64,000 bases of DNA from NCBI RefSeq assembly GCF_007741515.1, contig NZ_CP036263.1:1674001-1738000 (forward strand). Direction: 5' to 3'. This DNA is from Adhaeretor mobilis. GTDB taxonomy: Bacteria > Planctomycetota > Planctomycetia > Pirellulales > Lacipirellulaceae. Shown piece after piece: positions 45,893-53,465 of the stretch (the first letter of the stretch is position 1; each line of letters starts with the position of its first letter). Below the pieces are notes generated by a model that did not search any database, was not told the origin of the DNA, and saw only the letters and a list, made by a program, of their open reading frames with translations. The position numbers and the translations under genes are program-made.

Positions 45893-45949
45893 ATGCCGAA
45901 TTTACTACTCAGCCTGCTATTACTATTGCCGCCGTCTAGCAGGCCCTGA
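45893..45949 (+). CDS. leuL: leuA leader peptide (18 residues, eight Leu codons)
   Basis: The frame reads MPNLLLSLLLLLPPSSRP then TGA. Eight Leu codons lie within nine positions (TTA, CTA, CTC, then after one Ser CTG, CTA, TTA, CTA, TTG), and most are rare types in this genome. Directly downstream are mutually exclusive RNA hairpins and then leuA, the first enzyme of leucine synthesis. Translation speed over these codons would report charged tRNA-Leu. It is too short for routine gene calling. No strong Shine-Dalgarno precedes it. Confidence 0.85.
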   Translation: MPNLLLSLLLLLPPSSRP

Positions 45950-46016
45950 GGTTCGTATGCAATTCCAATAAGCAAATAAGAACCCTGAGGCCCGCCAAGG
46001 CTTCAGGGTTTTTTTT
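45911..46016 (+). promoter_or_regulatory. Leucine transcription attenuator
   Basis: Segment 1 (45911-45918, inside the Leu codons) pairs with segment 2 (45938-45945). Segment 2 can instead pair through 45942-45953 with segment 3 (45981-45992). Segment 3 also pairs with segment 4 (45999-46010) to form a 12-bp terminator stem with one mismatch, followed by eight Ts (46009-46016). A ribosome stalled on Leu codons would cover segment 1, allow 2:3, and let transcription reach leuA; with ample Leu-tRNA the terminator would form. Confidence 0.8.
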
Positions 46017-46061
46017 GTTTTCCGCTACTTTCCGATCACTACTCCATTTGCAGTTGAAGCC

Positions 46062-47630
46062 ATGCCCTCCTCCGACAAGCCAAGTTCCGACCAACCGGTC
46101 GTTATTTTCGACACCACTTTGCGTGATGGCGAGCAATCGCCTGGCTGCAGCATGAATCTCAGTGAGAAGCTCGAGGTGGCTCAGGCGCTGGTCGACTTGG
46201 GAGTCGATGTCATCGAAGCCGGTTTTCCAATTACCTCCGTCGGCGACTTCGAGGCAGTCTCGGAGATCGCCAAGATGGTGGACGATGCTACCGTGTGCGG
46301 CTTGGCTCGATGTCGTGAGCAGGACATCGATCGAGCGTGGGAAGCCCTGCAGCATGGTAGCAACACGCGCATCCACGTATTTTTGGCAACGAGCGCGATC
46401 CATCGTGAATTCAAGCTTCGAATGGATAAGGATGAAATCGTCCGCCGTGCAGTGGCTGGAGTGGAGCGGGCTCGCAATCTTTGCGACAACATCGAGTTCT
46501 CTCCGGAAGACGCCGCTCGCACGGAAATAGATTTCCTCTGCCGCGTCGTGGAAGCCGCCATCTCCGCTGGTGCCACGACCGTGAACATTCCCGACACAGT
46601 CGGTTATGCTACGCCGGCGCATTTTCAGCGCGTGATCGAAATGCTTGTGAATCGCGTTCCCAACATCGATCAAGCGGTTATTAGTGTTCATTGTCATAAC
46701 GACCTTGGGCTTGCGGTTGCTAATAGTCTCGCAGCGGTTGAGGCCGGTGCCGGTCAGATTGAATGTACGATTAACGGTCTGGGTGAGCGTGCCGGGAATT
46801 GTTCGTTGGAGGAAGTCGTCATGGCGATGCGCACGAGGAACGACTACTACGGCAAAGACACCAACATCAACACGCAACGCCTCGTGCCTATCAGCCGCTT
46901 GGTTTCCGGCATTACGGGTATGACCGTGCAGCGGAACAAAGCGATCGTGGGCCGCAATGCATTCGCTCACGAGGCGGGCATTCACCAGGATGGCATGCTC
47001 AAGGAGCGTTCCACCTATGAAATCATGCGCCCCGAGGACGTCGGCTTTACCAAGACCGACTTGGTCTTAGGAAAACACAGTGGCCGTGCCGCTTTAGCGG
47101 ACCGGGCGAAAGCCTTGGGTTTTCATCTCGACGGCGAACTCCTCGACGCCGTGTTTGCTGATTTCAAAAAGCTCGCGGACAAGAAAAAGGAAATCTACGA
47201 CGGCGATATTGCCGCCTTGATCGAGCAACGCAACACACAAGTTGCCGACCAGTGGCAGTTGGAGTCTTACGAAGTGCAAGCCCACAGCGACGGTACCCCC
47301 AAAGTGACGGTGACCCTCAACCGCGGCGAGCAAACCGAGTCCGCCACCATTACTGAAGGCGATGGCCCATTGGATGCCCTGTTCCGCGCGATCGAAACCA
47401 TTACGGATCGCTCCGTTGTAGTGCGCGACTTCCGAGTACAAAGCACTTCCAAAGGCAAGGACGCCCAAGGCGAGTCGCTTATCGAAGTGGAACACAACGG
47501 CAAACTCTACCGTGGCCGTGGCGTTTCCACCGACACGGTGGAAGCCGGCGCCCGCGCGTTTCTCAACGCAATCAACCGCGTGGAAGCAGGTTTTGGGCAA
47601 CAAGTTGGGGAGCCTGTCGACGCGGTGTGA
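46062..47630 (+). CDS. leuA: 2-isopropylmalate synthase
   Basis: First committed step of leucine synthesis: acetyl-CoA plus 2-oxoisovalerate gives 2-isopropylmalate. 522 residues. The TIM-barrel motifs are intact: VIFDTTLRDGEQSPGCSMNL (catalytic Arg, Asp), VSVHCHNDLGLAVANSLAAV (metal His), and CTINGLGERAGNCSLEEVVM. The C-terminal domain (about 380 onward) is the LeuA allosteric dimer domain, so feedback inhibition by leucine is expected. Transcription appears governed by the attenuator just upstream. It is a lone gene; leuB, leuC and leuD are not in view. Confidence 0.97.
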   Translation: MPSSDKPSSDQPVVIFDTTLRDGEQSPGCSMNLSEKLEVAQALVDLGVDVIEAGFPITSVGDFEAVSEIAKMVDDATVCGLARCREQDIDRAWEALQHGSNTRIHVFLATSAIHREFKLRMDKDEIVRRAVAGVERARNLCDNIEFSPEDAARTEIDFLCRVVEAAISAGATTVNIPDTVGYATPAHFQRVIEMLVNRVPNIDQAVISVHCHNDLGLAVANSLAAVEAGAGQIECTINGLGERAGNCSLEEVVMAMRTRNDYYGKDTNINTQRLVPISRLVSGITGMTVQRNKAIVGRNAFAHEAGIHQDGMLKERSTYEIMRPEDVGFTKTDLVLGKHSGRAALADRAKALGFHLDGELLDAVFADFKKLADKKKEIYDGDIAALIEQRNTQVADQWQLESYEVQAHSDGTPKVTVTLNRGEQTESATITEGDGPLDALFRAIETITDRSVVVRDFRVQSTSKGKDAQGESLIEVEHNGKLYRGRGVSTDTVEAGARAFLNAINRVEAGFGQQVGEPVDAV

Positions 47631-47754
47631 CAGCCACGCTTTCCTAACCCCGACTGCCTACGCATCCTTGCTCATTCGGAATGACCCCGCTTGCCACCAC
47701 TCCCTTGATCAATCATCATTCTTAAATCACCGACCTTCGATGAGTAATCCACTC

Positions 47755-47840
47755 GGCCGAGTGGCGGAATTGGCAGACGCTCTGGACTTAAAATCCAGTG
47801 GGGGGTAACCCCCGTACCGGTTCGAGTCCGGTCTCGGCTA
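47755..47840 (+). tRNA. tRNA-Leu (anticodon UAA)
   Basis: 86 bases with a long variable arm, as class II tRNAs have. Acceptor GGCCGAG pairs with CTCGGCT (one G-U). The anticodon stem CTGGA/TCCAG encloses the loop CTTAAAA with anticodon TAA at 47779-47781. The variable arm is GGGGG/CCCCC-like, and the T arm is ACCGG-TTCGAGT-CCGGT. CCA is not encoded. Its 3' end is the attachment site of the adjoining element and remains intact after integration. Confidence 0.95.
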
Positions 47841-49047
47841 CTTGTACGCTTGTACAGATATGACTCAGCACGACAGGAGCGGCTATTCTCGCTGTTTTGC
47901 TTTCTGTTGTCATACACTGACCATCGCTTGCCGGCGCTGACTGCGTCGCATTTTGCGTCGCTTTGCTGAAGTGGTCGTCGGTTACTTGCAGATAGTGCTT
48001 CGCGGCGACGGCTTGGCTGTTGCCGATCCATTCGCAGACGACGTGTTGCGGGAACTTTTCAGCTAGTTCCGTTTGTCGCGTGCTGCGTAAATTCTGAAAC
48101 AGTTTGGGCCACGGTTCCAAACCAGCACGTTCGATGATCCGGCTTAGTTGCGTTCTCAGGTTCGAGTTGCTGCCTCGATAGCGGCTGATGACGTGAACAC
48201 TGCCCGCCGGTGCCGCGTCGAACACTTGCTCTAGGCGTTCTCGCAATTCGGGGAACAGCGGAATCGTGCGGCTTGCCTTGCCGGCATGGTGTTCAGTTTT
48301 CGGGCTGACGATTCGCAGGCGGTCGTTCTCCCAATCGACGCAATCCCACGTCAAAGCTAGGTGCTCGCTGGGGCAGCGTAGGCCGCCGTAGCGACTGAGG
48401 GCGAAGATCAGCCGCCACTCGGCATCGGGGCAAGCCTCGATCACTTGTGCGGCCACTTCTGGCGTCACAAAGTGGAATCGATCGGGGTTAGCTTGAATCG
48501 TCGAGCGAAGATCGGCAAACGGGTTGGAGTCGATCAGCTTGCTACGGTGGGCGGCTTGAAAGAATGTCTTGGCAACGGCAATATGCTTGCGAACCGTGTT
48601 TTCGGCGCGGGTTTCCTTCAATTCGCGACGCCATTGGTCGGCATCGCCAGGAGTGATATCGCGTAGCGGTCGGGTTGCTCCGAACTGCTTCACTAGCAAG
48701 TCGCGTGTGGTGTGGTATTTCTTAACCGTCAGCGGCTTCACGTCGCTGCGGCTTTCGATGTAGTCGTTCAAGTAGTCGGCAAGCGTCGCCGATGCTCGCT
48801 GACGCACCAGCCCTGCCCTTGCGAGCCGGTCAGTCATCACATCGTCGAGGGTCGCTACCCAGCGGGCCGTATCGGCATCGACAGGTTCGCGGCTGATTTG
48901 AGCATTCAGCAGATACTCGATTCGCGTCTTAACGGCTTCGGCTGCTCGCTTGGGGAGTTTCCCAAGGCGCAACGTCTGCCGCTTGCCGTTGGCGTTGGTG
49001 AACTGAACTTTGCGGGTGCCGTTTGCTGCGGTGGATAGGCTGGCCAT
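47788..49047 (-). CDS. int: Tyrosine integrase of the island (tail altered by integration)
   Basis: 419 residues. An SAM-like N-terminal DNA-binding domain (about 80-165; TLADYLNDYIESRSDVKPLT) precedes the catalytic domain. Catalytic Arg is in YGGLRCPSEHLAL. The second box is FQNLRSTRQTEL, where the usual His is Asn and the Arg is kept. The next box is IGNSQAVAAKHYLQV, whose Tyr is the likely nucleophile; its usual His is Asn. This His-less form is common in planctomycete integrases. The last 17 codons cross the att core into the tRNA gene (ending GLEPVRGLPPTGF), so the true element-encoded tail lies at the other end of the island. Confidence 0.92.
   Translation of the reverse strand: MASLSTAANGTRKVQFTNANGKRQTLRLGKLPKRAAEAVKTRIEYLLNAQISREPVDADTARWVATLDDVMTDRLARAGLVRQRASATLADYLNDYIESRSDVKPLTVKKYHTTRDLLVKQFGATRPLRDITPGDADQWRRELKETRAENTVRKHIAVAKTFFQAAHRSKLIDSNPFADLRSTIQANPDRFHFVTPEVAAQVIEACPDAEWRLIFALSRYGGLRCPSEHLALTWDCVDWENDRLRIVSPKTEHHAGKASRTIPLFPELRERLEQVFDAAPAGSVHVISRYRGSNSNLRTQLSRIIERAGLEPWPKLFQNLRSTRQTELAEKFPQHVVCEWIGNSQAVAAKHYLQVTDDHFSKATQNATQSAPASDGQCMTTESKTARIAAPVVLSHICTSVQVAETGLEPVRGLPPTGF
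47820..47843. repeat. attL, 24-bp core in the tRNA-Leu 3' end
   Basis: Spans the T arm, the 3' acceptor strand and three bases beyond the tRNA. An identical copy lies at 57321-57344, 9501 bases away. Confidence 0.95.
47942..47961. repeat. Candidate integrase arm site, left
   Basis: TGCGTCGCATTTTGCGTCGC: two TGCGTCGC units with a 4-base spacer. It differs at one of 20 positions from 57259-57278 near the other end, in the same orientation. It also codes ATQNATQ in the integrase, so it may simply be coding. Confidence 0.5.
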
Positions 49048-49050
49048 CGG

Positions 49051-49272
49051 TTATCGCTTTCGTTTGCGTGGTTGTAGTTCCAACTCAAAATAAGCCGCCA
49101 GCTTGTCGGCAGCGCTTAGCAGCAAGCCGGTTTCGCCCCGGGCAAACTTCATAAGCGATTGCCGTAGCACGCCCGTTTCTTTCTCTAGGGCTTGGAACGA
49201 CAGCTCGCAGTTGTTCACCGCGTCGCGGAGGGCTTCGGTAATGGGTTCGTTAGTGTTTTGTTTCGGTGGCAT
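49051..49272 (-). CDS. XRE-family helix-turn-helix regulator
   Basis: 73 residues. The helix-turn-helix is seen in SFQALEKETGVLRQSLMKFA, followed by RGETGLLLSAADKLAAYFEL, typical of small Cro/CI-type regulators. Three bases separate it from the integrase start, so the two are cotranscribed. It probably controls integrase or replication gene expression. Confidence 0.85.
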   Translation of the reverse strand: MPPKQNTNEPITEALRDAVNNCELSFQALEKETGVLRQSLMKFARGETGLLLSAADKLAAYFELELQPRKRKR

Positions 49273-49396
49273 GTAATGCAGGTTACACTATTGGGCGACT
49301 GTTGCCAAGCTGTTTCCCGTCACTACCCGTTCTGCCCCGGCGGTCGCCGTCCGCGTAGCGGACAAACGGCGTGCCGCTTATGCCCTTTATGGGATG

Positions 49397-49477
49397 GGGG
49401 AACCAATAGGTTCCCCAGTAATTGCACCTAGAGTGCCCTAGTGCTTGGGAACTCATTAGTGCCCTAGTGGTTGGGGT
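49397..49477. repeat. Hairpin and two 20-bp direct repeats upstream of the XRE gene
   Basis: A perfect palindrome (49397-49416, GGGGAACC-AATA-GGTTCCCC) is followed by near-identical direct repeats at 49431-49450 and 49458-49477 (AGTGCCCTAGTG-n-TTGGG, 27-base period). The second runs into the 3' end of the next gene. This is a plausible operator or terminator region for the int-XRE unit, or a minor origin site. Confidence 0.65.
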
Positions 49478-49901
49478 TATCGATAGGGTCGTCAGGCGTA
49501 GGAATCACTCGGTAACGCGACGGGCCGCGATTCAGACCGCCGCGATAAACCTGCTTAAGCAGGCCCTGCTTCTCCAATCGCCGCAACACTTTACCGACGC
49601 CACGCAATGACAACCCGGCACGCTTGGCAATGTCAGTTCGTGCCGTGCGGGCCGTACCGTTGCGGGTGTCGCGGTAGAGGATCATCCAAACGGCGATGTC
49701 GCCACGGCATAGCGTCGCTAGCGTTTCGTCGATGAACTGGTTCAGTGTTGCAAAGCGACCGGCGGTCTGCTTGCGGTTGCGTTTCGCCTTCGGTGTTGGC
49801 GGTTCCGTCGCTTGTCGATTGCCATCGTCGATCGGTGGTAGTACGCGGCAGCCGTCGAGTTTCGGGAGATCGAGCTTAGGCGGTTGGGCGTTGGTGCTCA
49901 T
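49464..49901 (-). CDS. Winged-helix protein (replication-module type)
   Basis: 145 residues. The centre is a winged helix: TARTDIAKRAGLSLRGVGKV, LRRLEKQGLLKQVYRGGLNR. Phage and plasmid modules often place such a protein beside the helicase as a DNA-binding loader or regulator. The first 60 residues are Pro/Lys-rich. Its start overlaps the helicase stop by 4 bases. Confidence 0.75.
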   Translation of the reverse strand: MSTNAQPPKLDLPKLDGCRVLPPIDDGNRQATEPPTPKAKRNRKQTAGRFATLNQFIDETLATLCRGDIAVWMILYRDTRNGTARTARTDIAKRAGLSLRGVGKVLRRLEKQGLLKQVYRGGLNRGPSRYRVIPTPDDPIDNPNH

Positions 49902-50869
49902 TGTTCGCCCCCGCTGTTATCGTCATCGGGTGCCGCTTCGGTCTGGTTCCACAGATTTGCGAGCGCGGCTTGCAGTTTGCCGTCGGGCTTTGCTGGCGGC
50001 GTTGCGGTGGTGGGCGTGAACGATTGCCGCTGGCGGTCGAATCGCAACAGCACGTCGCGGGGTTGCGTGTGCCGTGCTTTCAAGTGCTTCATGTGAACCG
50101 TCTCGGCATCGTTGGCATCGGGTGCGAGAATGAACGCATCGTCGGCCCCGAACTCCAGCTCGCTACTCTCACGGAAACTGGCCAGCGACAGCGAATCGCC
50201 CGCATAGCTGGAACGCCCTTGCTTGTCTTTCTGCCGACTAACCGCCGCGACAACCACCACGGCAACGCCCGCGTCGGCAAACTGCCGTAGGTAGTTCATC
50301 GTCGCATCGACACTGCCCCGGCGGTCGCCATGCTGACCGGGGGGCGTAATTCGTTGAATATAGTCCAACGTCAGCACGTCGGCCCCGAACGCATCGCAAG
50401 CCGCTGCAATGTTGGCCAGGTCAAACGGCGGACGCACGAAGCACAACCGGTCGGCAATCGCTTCGAGCGTGTTCAGCGCTTGGTCGAGCCGGTCGGCATG
50501 GTTGCCGTCGAGCCGCCGATAGCGAATCGATTCCGCATCGATGCCCGACAGTCGCGCTAGTTGCCGGTCGAGTAGCACGCTAGGCGGCATCTCGATATTG
50601 CAGACGCACCACCGCAGCTCAGGATTCAATCGCAGCCCATCGACGACGCATTGCATCGTGAACGCGGTTTTCCCCGCCCCGGGTGCTCCGCCGAACAACG
50701 TCACCAGCTTAGGGCCGATCTCGATTTGCGAGAGTTCCCCTTCGCCTACGCGGTAGAGCGTTGGCGGCTGGCCGGTTAGCACGTCGTCGCGCCAGGTGGC
50801 GAACACGTCCGAACCGGATTGCCACTTGCCGGAATTATTCGCCACGGGTTGCGGTTGGTTATCGGTCAT
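49898..50869 (-). CDS. DnaB/RepA-like replicative helicase
   Basis: 323 residues with a single RecA-type ATPase: Walker A FGGAPGAGKTAFTM (about 61-72), Walker B ADVLTLDYIQRITPP, and motif DAGVAVVVVAAVSRQKDKQG followed by SELEFGADDAFILAPD, the pattern of DnaB C-terminal and RepA-type helicases. There is no N-terminal DnaB domain, so it is the RepA-like short form found on plasmids and satellites. It overlaps the primase gene by 11 bases. Together they would open and prime the element's DNA. Confidence 0.85.
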   Translation of the reverse strand: MTDNQPQPVANNSGKWQSGSDVFATWRDDVLTGQPPTLYRVGEGELSQIEIGPKLVTLFGGAPGAGKTAFTMQCVVDGLRLNPELRWCVCNIEMPPSVLLDRQLARLSGIDAESIRYRRLDGNHADRLDQALNTLEAIADRLCFVRPPFDLANIAAACDAFGADVLTLDYIQRITPPGQHGDRRGSVDATMNYLRQFADAGVAVVVVAAVSRQKDKQGRSSYAGDSLSLASFRESSELEFGADDAFILAPDANDAETVHMKHLKARHTQPRDVLLRFDRQRQSFTPTTATPPAKPDGKLQAALANLWNQTEAAPDDDNSGGEQ

Positions 50870-51866
50870 GGCTGCCCCCTTCGAGCGATGCCCTGTTCAG
50901 CCCGCAATCGATCTGCCGTCGCACTTCGCTAGGTGACAATCCCGAATCGAGGGCCGATTCCGTCAGCAACGCATGGGCCAGCGCCGCAGAACAGCGGAAC
51001 TCGGCAAGGTTCGCCGCCGCGCTGAACAGCAGCCGGTGTCGATCGCCTTTCGTTGCGCCTTGGCGTAGGAACTCCAGCGTCGCCCGGTTCAGCGTGGCAT
51101 CGGTCGCGCCGCTGCCCACCGCTTGCCGACGTTCACGCATCGCTGCCCGTTGCTTGGCTACGTGGTGGTCCGCCTGTTGCCAGTCGCTCGCAGCGGTTTG
51201 ATTCAGCGCGACCGGCTTGGTGGGCACGTCGAACGGTTCGGGCGTCGCCGCTAGCTCTACAAGTCGCGTTGTTTTCAGGTGCAACAGTTCGTCGAACTCG
51301 AAACGCCGCTTGTGCAGCCCCGTTTTCGGGTGGCGGCTATTGGGTGCTCGAAACGCTCGCACGGCATCATAAACGCCCGTGTCGATGTCGATTCGTGCGA
51401 GTGCCGCGACGTGTTCCGCGAATTGCCGAGCTATCCGGTGGTACGTCGCCGATGCTCCCGGTGTGAAAAGTGCGGTCGGCAGCCCGACGTGAAAACCCTT
51501 CGAGCCGCTGAAGAAAATCAGCAAGGCATTATCGTCGAGCTTGTAGCGTTTGATCAGCACCGCACAGAGCGACCTAGCCGCGTTGTGTGCGGCAGGAATA
51601 TCGTCAGCGGCGTCGATGTCGAACCATAGCCACGGCGACCAGGACGGGCCACTGTAGCCCTTCGTGCTGCCGGTGTTTGTCAGGTGTTCGCGGAACGCAT
51701 CGCCGAACGTGAACGCGGATAGGTACGCTTCGCGTTCTACTTCTGCTAATCCATCGCAGCGACAGTAAGCCGCGAAGGCGACTGGCCACTCGACCAGCCG
51801 CCGCTCGCTGCGACAATCGCCAACAATGCGAAACCCGTAGTGGGCAATTGTCGGTTCAGACATCAT
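50859..51866 (-). CDS. Archaeo-eukaryotic-type primase (AEP) with PriCT-like C terminus
   Basis: Start ATG at 51866, inside the end of the upstream gene; the frame extends further but only as antisense to it. AEP motifs: WFDIDAAD (hDhD metal site), FSGSKGFHVGLP (motif II), and YDAVRAFRAPNSRHPKTGLH (third motif, R/H). The C-terminal 70 residues (TKGDRHRLLFSAAANLAEFR, SPSEVRRQIDCGLNRA) resemble the helical PriCT domain. Such primases serve plasmids, viruses and integrated elements. The 335-residue protein would make primers for the helicase encoded next to it. Confidence 0.8.
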   Translation of the reverse strand: MMSEPTIAHYGFRIVGDCRSERRLVEWPVAFAAYCRCDGLAEVEREAYLSAFTFGDAFREHLTNTGSTKGYSGPSWSPWLWFDIDAADDIPAAHNAARSLCAVLIKRYKLDDNALLIFFSGSKGFHVGLPTALFTPGASATYHRIARQFAEHVAALARIDIDTGVYDAVRAFRAPNSRHPKTGLHKRRFEFDELLHLKTTRLVELAATPEPFDVPTKPVALNQTAASDWQQADHHVAKQRAAMRERRQAVGSGATDATLNRATLEFLRQGATKGDRHRLLFSAAANLAEFRCSAALAHALLTESALDSGLSPSEVRRQIDCGLNRASLEGGSHDR

Positions 51867-52419
51867 CGCCCCCCTTCGCGTCGTCGCTGTCGTCGTCTGT
51901 CTTGCTGCCCTTACCAAACTCGAAGCTATCGTCGAGATCGTCGTCGCTCTCAGCGTCGTCAGGGGCGAACGGATCAGCCTCAGGCGTATCGATGCCCAGC
52001 ACGTCGAACCGCACCGCGCTATTGAACTCGCTGCCGTCGTCGCCCTTACGCAGTGCCAGTTGAACGCGACAGCGGATCCCCAGTGGCAACGGTTGCTCAA
52101 GCTGCTCTAGCGAAGTCACGCCCAGCTTGGCGAGGTCGCGTTTAGCCATTGGTAGCGCCGCAGGCGTCAGCCAAATGTCATCCCAGAACAACCGGTCTAC
52201 GTAATCGAGCGACTCGCCCGGCCCCTTCACTACGCGATGGGTCAGCTTGTAGCCGGGCGTTCCCCGATTGCGGCTGCTCTCCAATTCGCCACTGGCTATG
52301 TGGGTGATATACTCGCCCGGCGGTAGAGGGCCGAAGTCGCCCGCTGCCCCGGTCAAATTCCATCGATTGTTGATGTCGTCGAAGCCGCCATCGCCTAAAA
52401 TATCTGTTAACTTACCCAT
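51856..52419 (-). CDS. DUF669-like protein, candidate ssDNA-binding protein
   Basis: 187 residues. The core (GDFGPLPPGEYITHIASGEL, then TPGYKLTHRVVKG, LPMAKRDLAKLGV) resembles phage DUF669 proteins, which are found in replication modules and are thought to bind single-stranded DNA. The tail (about 145-187) is Asp/Ser-rich (DDAESDDDLDDSFEFGKGSK), recalling the acidic SSB tail that recruits partners. It lies between two replication genes with overlaps on both sides. Assignment by similarity in shape and place, not certain. Confidence 0.65.
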   Translation of the reverse strand: MGKLTDILGDGGFDDINNRWNLTGAAGDFGPLPPGEYITHIASGELESSRNRGTPGYKLTHRVVKGPGESLDYVDRLFWDDIWLTPAALPMAKRDLAKLGVTSLEQLEQPLPLGIRCRVQLALRKGDDGSEFNSAVRFDVLGIDTPEADPFAPDDAESDDDLDDSFEFGKGSKTDDDSDDAKGGDDV

Positions 52420-52933
52420 TGTTAGATTCCTTTCGTTTCTTAGTTTTCAAGACTGAAGTCGAGGGGGTCGAAGCAATAGAAGCCCCGGCTGTTCCAGCAG
52501 TCGGGGTTTCGCTTTTCTTGGCGTCAAATTTGTCGAATAGTAGTTGGTCGCCGGTCGTCAGTTCGGGTAGCGGCTTGTGGCGGTCGAGCCAAAGCTGAGC
52601 TTTCACGGAATCAACCAATTCCCAAACTGAAACCGTGCGAGCGTGAGCGATTGCCCGCGCCGTAGGTGTCCAAGTTCGACGGCGAACGATGCCCGCCCGT
52701 GCGAGCACGCCAGGAATCGCCCCGAACACTTTCGGGTTCATGCCATCGGGCAAAGTCACCACGGCGCGAACGTCGTCGATGGTTGCCGTGCCGTTGTCGA
52801 GCAGAGCTTGCAGCAACACGCGACGGGCTTCTCGCACGTAGCTTTCAAGTCGCACTTCGAGCAGCACGTGGGCTGCTTGCTTGCGAGCTTCGCCGTCGGC
52901 AGGGGTGCCGTTTGTGGTGTTAGGCGTTTTCAT
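52412..52933 (-). CDS. Winged-helix-like protein of the replication operon, unknown
   Basis: 173 residues. The part LLQALLDNGTATIDDVRAVV, then KVFGAIPGVLARAGIVRRRT, fits a winged helix. The C-terminal 50 residues are Thr/Ser/Lys-rich. It overlaps both neighbours (4 and 8 bases), as in compact phage operons. Exact role unknown. Confidence 0.65.
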   Translation of the reverse strand: MKTPNTTNGTPADGEARKQAAHVLLEVRLESYVREARRVLLQALLDNGTATIDDVRAVVTLPDGMNPKVFGAIPGVLARAGIVRRRTWTPTARAIAHARTVSVWELVDSVKAQLWLDRHKPLPELTTGDQLLFDKFDAKKSETPTAGTAGASIASTPSTSVLKTKKRKESNNG

Positions 52934-53244
52934 TGTTGGCCCCCATCATTCAGAGGAGGAGGACAACCGGGCTTGGTCGGTTGTGCAACGCTGCTGGAAG
53001 ATTGTTGGCCCCCATCAATCAGCGGAGGGCAACCGGCGGCAATCCAATCGGCAATGCCGGTTGTCGGATCGCCAGTGTTGAGGGGCCAACGCACGAGCGC
53101 ACCGAGCTTGTGAGAGGGCGGTATTAGGCCAGCCGCATCGAGCCGCGTGACGTGCCGTTTAGAGCAGCTAAGCATTGTCGCGACGACACAAACGTCGCCC
53201 ATTTGAGCCGCATCGTTCGCGGCAGGGGGGAGGGGGTCAGGCAT
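52930..53244 (-). CDS. Small HTH protein, excisionase-like
   Basis: 104 residues from the ATG at 53244; the longer frame is not supported. The helix-turn-helix segment is QMGDVCVVATMLSCSKRHVT followed by RLDAAGLIPPSHKLGALVRW, the MerR/excisionase-type turn and wing. The C-terminal part repeats a phrase (CPPLIDGGQQ and CPPPLNDGGQQ), reflecting an imperfect 67-base DNA duplication. As first gene of the operon beside iteron-like repeats it could be the initiator-like or regulatory protein. Confidence 0.6.
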   Translation of the reverse strand: MPDPLPPAANDAAQMGDVCVVATMLSCSKRHVTRLDAAGLIPPSHKLGALVRWPLNTGDPTTGIADWIAAGCPPLIDGGQQSSSSVAQPTKPGCPPPLNDGGQQ

Positions 53245-53327
53245 CGTTAGAGTTTCCGGTATTACATTCGCCAGGCGTGCCCAGTCACGTCGAGTGACCG
53301 CCAAAGCACGCCCGCTATAGACCAGAG

Positions 53328-53464
53328 ACCGGATACCGACGGGGGCGAACCGGATACGCAGGCAATTGTAGAATACGCTGCAAAAATAGGTGTTTTGCGA
53401 ATGACGCAAAGCAAACCGGATTTTTAGATAAATCCGGTTTCATCCGGTTTGTAGTCAACCGGAT
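53328..53464. repeat. Iteron-like cluster of ACCGGAT motifs, candidate replication origin
   Basis: Six copies of (A)ACCGGAT in 137 bases: forward at 53328, 53348, 53414 and 53457, inverted at 53432 and 53442. Those at 53413-53440 form an 11-bp-arm hairpin around TTTTTAGATA, an AT-rich stretch. It sits between the replication operon and the 805-residue gene. Confidence 0.7.
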
Positions 53465-53465
53465 T

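Noticed and set aside
45936..46985. 349-residue minus-strand frame
   Set aside because: Antisense to leuA and the attenuator, with no family features.
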